This document shows, one piece after another, positions 32,997-36,824 of a stretch of DNA of 36,824 bases. The stretch is from NCBI GenBank assembly GCA_937943625.1, contig CALEAD010000072.1:1-36824 (forward strand), given 5' to 3'. Below the pieces are notes generated by a model that ran no database searches, had not been told where the DNA came from, and saw nothing but the letters and a program-made list of their open reading frames with translations. A program made the translations under genes and the position numbers. The DNA is from an uncultured Anaerolineae bacterium. GTDB lineage: Bacteria > Chloroflexota > Anaerolineae > Promineifilales > Promineifilaceae. Positions within the stretch are counted from its first letter, which is position 1, and every line of letters starts with the position of its first letter.

Positions 32997-35468
32997 TAAT
33001 TCGCTCATCTCCAATCCCGGTTCACGACGCTCAATATACGCTCGTTCCTGGCACTGCGTACATTCAGCCGTGCTCTGATTAATTTCCACCATCAGGCCGC
33101 CACACTTCTGGCAGAGCTGTGGCAGCGGCTTTTTCCAGCTCGTCCACTCACACGCCGGGTAATTGGCGCAGCCATAGAAGACGCGCCCCTTCTTGGTGCG
33201 CTTGACAATCAGCTCACCGCCACAGCTGGGGCAGGTGACCCCCACCTTCTCAACGATCTGCTCCGTGTGGCGACAGGCGGGAAAGTTGCTACAGCCAATA
33301 AAACGGCCGTAACGCCCCTGGCGGTAGACAAGTGGATTACCGCACAATGGGCACGGCCGTCCCACTTCTTCTGGCTCTTCCTTCAAGTCAATCTTCGGGA
33401 TCGCCCAATCCGCCTTTTGCAGGTCATCGGAAAAGCTCTGGTAAAATCTGGCAATCACCGGAACCCAGGGCTTGCCTTCAGCAATTTCGTCTAGTTCATC
33501 CTCCAGGCGCGCCGTAAAGTCCACCGACAAAATTTCCGGGAAGTGCGTCACTAGCAAATCGGTCACCAGAAACCCCGTCTCCGTGGGAACCAGGCGCTTA
33601 TCCTGGCGTTCCACATAGCCACGCTGCTCAATGGTTGAGAGAATAGCGGCATAAGTGCTGGGACGACCAATGCCATGTTCCTCCAGCGCCTTCACCAGGG
33701 TTGCTTCGGTATAGCGTGGCGGTGGCTGCGTAAAGTGCTGCTCCGGCAGCAGCTTCAGCAAATTGAGCGGCTCGCCGCTGCGCAAGTCAGAAGGCACGGC
33801 GCTTTCGCCATTTTCGTCTACCGCATCCTCGGACTTCATCTCCTCATAAAGCGCCAAAAAGCCGGGGAAGCGTAGTGTAGAACCAGAAGCGCGGAAGAGA
33901 TACGGCCGTTGCGGCACCTCCACCTGTGTCTCTCCCGCGTAAATGTCGGCCGAAATGGTATCATATTGCGCCGAAGCCATCTGGCTGGCGACAAAGCGCT
34001 CCCAGATCAGGCGATACAGGGCGTACTCATCCCGCTTGAGGAACTGCTTCATCTTTTTTGGCGTGCGTCGCACCGAGGTGGGGCGAATTGCCTCGTGGGC
34101 TTCCTGCGCTGTTTTCGAGCGCGTTTTATAGACTGGCGGGCTGTCTGGCACGCTTTCGGCGCCCCACTCTTCAATGATAAAAGCACGCGCCTCCTCCTGC
34201 GCCTCTTTGGCCACCGTCACGCTGTCGGTACGCATGTAGGTAATCAGGCCGGTGCTACCTTCCTGGCCAATGTCCACCCCTTCATAAAGCGTTTGCGCCA
34301 CGCGCATGGTCTTGGTGGCGCCAAAATTCAGCCGCCGCGATGCTTCTTGCTGCAAGGTGCTGGTGGTAAAAGGGGCTGCCGGCCGGCGCGAGCGTTTGCC
34401 CAGACGCACTTCGCCCACGTGCCAGGCCGCTTTTTCTAGCGCTGCCAGGTGGGGATGCACGTCTTCCTGGTTGCGCAGCAGCGGCTCTTCGCCCCGGAAT
34501 TTGACCAGTTTGGCTGTGAAGGACGGCCGTTTGCCATTCTCCTGTTGCTTTAGCTCCGCCTCAATTGTCCAATACTCTTGCGAGACAAACGCCTCAATCT
34601 CCCGCTCCCGCTCCACCACCTGGCGCAAGGCCACCGACTGCACACGCCCGGCGGAAAGCCGACTGCGCACTTTGCGCCACAGTAACGGGCTAAGGTTATA
34701 ACCTACCAGGCGGTCCAAAATGCGCCGCGCCTGCTGCGCATCCACGCGGCGCATGTCAATTTCGCGCGGCGCGGCAAAGGCAGCCTCAATGGCCGGGCGC
34801 GTAATCTCCTGAAAGACCACGCGCTTCGTGCGCACCGGGTCCATTTCTGCTGCTTCGCGCACGTGCCAGGCAATCGCCTCCCCTTCGCGGTCAGGGTCAG
34901 TAGCCAGGTAAATTTCTTTGGCTTTGGCGGCCGCCTCTTTTAGCTCTTTGACAATCTGTCGCTTGTCGTTAGAGACGCGATACTCTGGGGCAAAGTCATG
35001 TTCCACGTCTACGCTCAGGCGCGACTTCAGCAGGTCGCGCACGTGCCCGACGCTGGGTTTCACCACGTACCCTTTGCCCAGGTAACGGCTGATGGTTTTG
35101 GCCTTGGCCGGGGATTCTACCACCACCAGTTTGCCTGCCAGACGGCCGTTATCTGCCGAGGCGGCGGCGCGGCGTGGCGTGGGTGTGTTTGCCGTCTTTT
35201 TGGCGGCTGTCTTTTTGTTTGCCGGCTTGCCCTTTTGGACGGGCGCTTTCTTTTTGGTTATGGCCGTTGCGGCAACGGCCGTTGGCGCCAGCTTGGGCAG
35301 CGCATCATGAGCCGGCGTATGACCCCGCAAGTAAATCGCAGCGCCGCAGACGGCGCAGCGGCCTCGCGTCGCCGGCGAGCCATTACTGGCCCATTCCGGC
35401 TTAGCATCCAGCATCGGCCGTTTTTCTCTGCACTTCAGGCAATATCCAATTAAGGTTTCTTCACTCAT
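32982..35468 (-). CDS. topA: DNA topoisomerase I (type IA) with extra N-terminal zinc ribbon
   Basis: 828 residues. Residues 10-41 form a zinc ribbon (C10-x2-C13 ... C38-x2-C41; DUF5679-like), followed by a Lys/Ala/Pro-rich linker to about 108. The Toprim domain begins 'LVVVESPAKAKT' (about 114) with 'DPDREG'. Catalytic Y411 lies in 'GLITYMRTDS'. Three C-terminal zinc fingers follow: 'CPLCGNPL...CSNFPAC', 'CPSCGGEL...CANYPAC', 'CQKCGGLM...CTQC'. It relaxes negative supercoils by single-strand cleavage. Most TopA proteins start directly with Toprim, so the first 108 residues are an addition. ATG 35468 is used rather than TTG 35474. It starts 6 bp after the guanylyltransferase stop, so both are probably co-transcribed. 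Confidence 0.95.
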   Translation of the reverse strand: MSEETLIGYCLKCREKRPMLDAKPEWASNGSPATRGRCAVCGAAIYLRGHTPAHDALPKLAPTAVAATAITKKKAPVQKGKPANKKTAAKKTANTPTPRRAAASADNGRLAGKLVVVESPAKAKTISRYLGKGYVVKPSVGHVRDLLKSRLSVDVEHDFAPEYRVSNDKRQIVKELKEAAAKAKEIYLATDPDREGEAIAWHVREAAEMDPVRTKRVVFQEITRPAIEAAFAAPREIDMRRVDAQQARRILDRLVGYNLSPLLWRKVRSRLSAGRVQSVALRQVVEREREIEAFVSQEYWTIEAELKQQENGKRPSFTAKLVKFRGEEPLLRNQEDVHPHLAALEKAAWHVGEVRLGKRSRRPAAPFTTSTLQQEASRRLNFGATKTMRVAQTLYEGVDIGQEGSTGLITYMRTDSVTVAKEAQEEARAFIIEEWGAESVPDSPPVYKTRSKTAQEAHEAIRPTSVRRTPKKMKQFLKRDEYALYRLIWERFVASQMASAQYDTISADIYAGETQVEVPQRPYLFRASGSTLRFPGFLALYEEMKSEDAVDENGESAVPSDLRSGEPLNLLKLLPEQHFTQPPPRYTEATLVKALEEHGIGRPSTYAAILSTIEQRGYVERQDKRLVPTETGFLVTDLLVTHFPEILSVDFTARLEDELDEIAEGKPWVPVIARFYQSFSDDLQKADWAIPKIDLKEEPEEVGRPCPLCGNPLVYRQGRYGRFIGCSNFPACRHTEQIVEKVGVTCPSCGGELIVKRTKKGRVFYGCANYPACEWTSWKKPLPQLCQKCGGLMVEINQSTAECTQCQERAYIERREPGLEMSELEIGD

Positions 35469-35474
35469 AAGCAA

Positions 35475-36572
35475 TCAGCTAAAAGATTCCAGAGGCGTCC
35501 CCTCGAACCCATCCACCAATTTTTTCACCAGTGGAATCTGATCCTTGTGCACCACCAAAATCGCGTCTGTGGTATTGACCACAATCAATCCCTCCACGCC
35601 CACCACGGCCAGCAATTTATGCGGCTCATAGTTGTATATCAGGCAATCGCGACTCTCATTTGCCACCACCAGCCCCTGCACCACATTCGCCGACGGTTGC
35701 GGGTTAAGGGCCTCTTTCAGCGCATATAGCGTACCAGGGTCACTCCAGCCCATTTCACTATGCAGCACCAGCGCTGCTTCGCTGGGGATGTGCTGCAAAA
35801 TGGCGTCATCAAAACTTTGCGCTGCCAGTTGCGGGTAAATGGTTTGCAGCATTTGGGCGTAATGGGGCTGGCCAATAGCCGCCTCTATCTGCGCCAACTG
35901 CTGCCACATCTGTGGCTGGTAAGTCTGATAAAGATGGCGCACGTAGCCCAACGTCGTCACAAAGTAGCCAGTATTCCACACATGCGTCTTTTCCGCAAAC
36001 ATACGGCGGCACGCTTCTAGCGGGGGACGGTAAGTAAGTGATTGGAAGCGATAATAAGGTTGCCCTTGCACATCGCCCAATTTATCTCCCAGGCCGATCC
36101 AACCCAGGTTCTCATTGGCAAAGCGGGGCGTTTCCCCAATGAAGAGGATGTTGGCCAGTCTGCCTGCTAATAACTTTTCTGCTGCTGCCAGCACGCGCAA
36201 GAAGTTGGGCACATTGTCCATATAGTTGTCGCCCCACAAGATGGTAATAGGTTCTTCTTCCAGGCTGTCTGTTGTTGCCTGCGAGAGGTGGGCAATGGCC
36301 AGACCAACCGCAGCAGCCAGGTCGCGACGCGCCGGTTCACCAATGACGTTTGTGGGGGGTAAGTCGGGTATCTGGCGGCGGATGATGTCCGCGTAGCGTT
36401 CGTTCGTGGAGATGAAAATGTTGTGCAAACCATAGGTTTGGGAAACGCGCGCAACTGCCAGTTGCAGGGTGGATTTATCGCCGATGATTGGCTCAAACTG
36501 CTTGGGAGACTTTTGGCGGCTGATGGGCCAAAGACGACGGCCAGAACCGCCAGCAAAAATAATAATTTTCAT
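35475..36572 (-). CDS. manC: Mannose-1-phosphate guanylyltransferase
   Basis: 365 residues. The N-terminal nucleotidyltransferase motif 'FAGGSGRRLWPISRQKSPKQF' (residues 5-25) is the GDP-mannose pyrophosphorylase signature. 'WNTGYF' and 'SDPGTLYALKEAL' are further family motifs. It makes GDP-mannose from mannose-1-phosphate and GTP for glycans. It lacks the C-terminal cupin (mannose-6-phosphate isomerase) domain of bifunctional enzymes, so it is the short form. ATG 36572 is set by GAGG a few bases upstream; the longer frame from 36596 reaches into the repeat. It precedes topA closely. Confidence 0.88.
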   Translation of the reverse strand: MKIIIFAGGSGRRLWPISRQKSPKQFEPIIGDKSTLQLAVARVSQTYGLHNIFISTNERYADIIRRQIPDLPPTNVIGEPARRDLAAAVGLAIAHLSQATTDSLEEEPITILWGDNYMDNVPNFLRVLAAAEKLLAGRLANILFIGETPRFANENLGWIGLGDKLGDVQGQPYYRFQSLTYRPPLEACRRMFAEKTHVWNTGYFVTTLGYVRHLYQTYQPQMWQQLAQIEAAIGQPHYAQMLQTIYPQLAAQSFDDAILQHIPSEAALVLHSEMGWSDPGTLYALKEALNPQPSANVVQGLVVANESRDCLIYNYEPHKLLAVVGVEGLIVVNTTDAILVVHKDQIPLVKKLVDGFEGTPLESFS

Positions 36573-36589
36573 AGTGCCTCGCCTGAAAA

Positions 36590-36662
36590 TGACCACCGAC
36601 CGCCAACCACCGACCGCAATTTTGTCAGTGATGGGCGGCCTGCCATCTGCCGTCGGCGGTCA
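36590..36662. repeat. Heptamer-phased palindromic element, copy 7
   Basis: Left arm TGACCAC CGACCGC CAACCAC CGACCGC; middle AATTTTGTCAGTGATG; right arm GCGGCCT GCCATCT GCCGTCG GCGGTCA after one G. It lies 18 bp upstream of the guanylyltransferase start, so on the minus strand it is probably within or next to the 5' untranslated region. Confidence 0.8.
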
Positions 36663-36824
36663 GAAATTCGTAAAGCATCTTGTCTAGCGTAACTATTGTG
36701 CAATCAGAGCCGAAATGGCTCAAAAATACGAAAAACAAATGCCTTTGAAAAACGGTAGGGGCAATTGAATCACCCCATTGCCAAAACGCAGGGAGCGGCC
36801 TGCGTAACAACTCTGCTCAGTGAA
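36663..36824. other. Non-coding right end of window with two small hairpins
   Basis: No gene is supported. GAGCC-GAAAT-GGCTC occurs near 36706-36720, without a T run. ACGCAGG (36786-36792) faces CCTGCGT (36799-36805). On the minus strand this second stem is followed by TTTTGG, so it may be a weak terminator for a minus-strand gene outside the window. The region between should hold the promoter of the manC-topA pair, but no clear boxes were found. Confidence 0.4.

Noticed and set aside
36625..36810. 61-codon minus-strand frame at the right end
   Set aside because: Overlaps the heptamer repeat and lacks a ribosome site; no recognisable product.

Overview
The window looks like a chromosomal piece of a GC-rich, probably Chloroflexota (Anaerolineae/Caldilineae-like) bacterium. 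This is inference. It rests on a MoxR/DUF58/BatA-VWA gene row interleaved with ABC-2 transporter genes, Thr/Pro-rich secreted lipoproteins, a huge repeat protein ending in a short 'YLPVIIKP' tail, and a fused GldF-GldG permease. There is no rRNA, tRNA, CRISPR array, phage gene or transposase that I can see.

Layout. (1) 1-4530, + strand: the last codons of a probable DUF1156-type DNA methylase, then a GldFG-like fused ABC permease, a DUF4340 protein and a small Rieske protein. (2) 4684-7146, - strand: a lipoprotein sugar dehydrogenase (beta-propeller) and dTDP-glucose 4,6-dehydratase. (3) 7194-18961, - strand: a long gene row, read from right to left: large signal-peptide membrane protein, ABC ATPase, two ABC-2 permeases, coiled-coil membrane protein, MoxR ATPase, DUF58, BatA/VWA protein, Pro/Thr-rich membrane protein; a DUF503 gene lies just upstream. 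(4) 19556-21539, + strand: a DUF4230 membrane protein and pyrD, closed by a strong bidirectional stem-loop. (5) 21682-25662, - strand: a 1326-residue secreted repeat protein with a possible structured RNA leader. (6) 26241-32959, + strand: a P5C-dehydrogenase-like aldehyde dehydrogenase, two CoA-transferase subunits, lysine 2,3-aminomutase and a class III aminotransferase. Together these could form a route from lysine through beta-lysine to 3-aminoadipyl-CoA. (7) 32982-36572, - strand: topoisomerase I with an extra N-terminal zinc ribbon, preceded by a mannose-1-phosphate guanylyltransferase.

Two DNA-level patterns run through everything. First, the palindrome ACGGCCGT occurs about 68 times by hand count (about one per 540 bp, against roughly one expected in the whole window). 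It lies in genes, on both coding strands and in all reading frames, like a HIP1-type motif. Second, most gene gaps carry short elements built from degenerate 7-base units (GCNGTCN or its complement), usually as two facing arms. Several of these elements reach into neighbouring genes and supply their last codons and stop codons. These two patterns, and the proposed beta-lysine route, are the most interesting things in the window.
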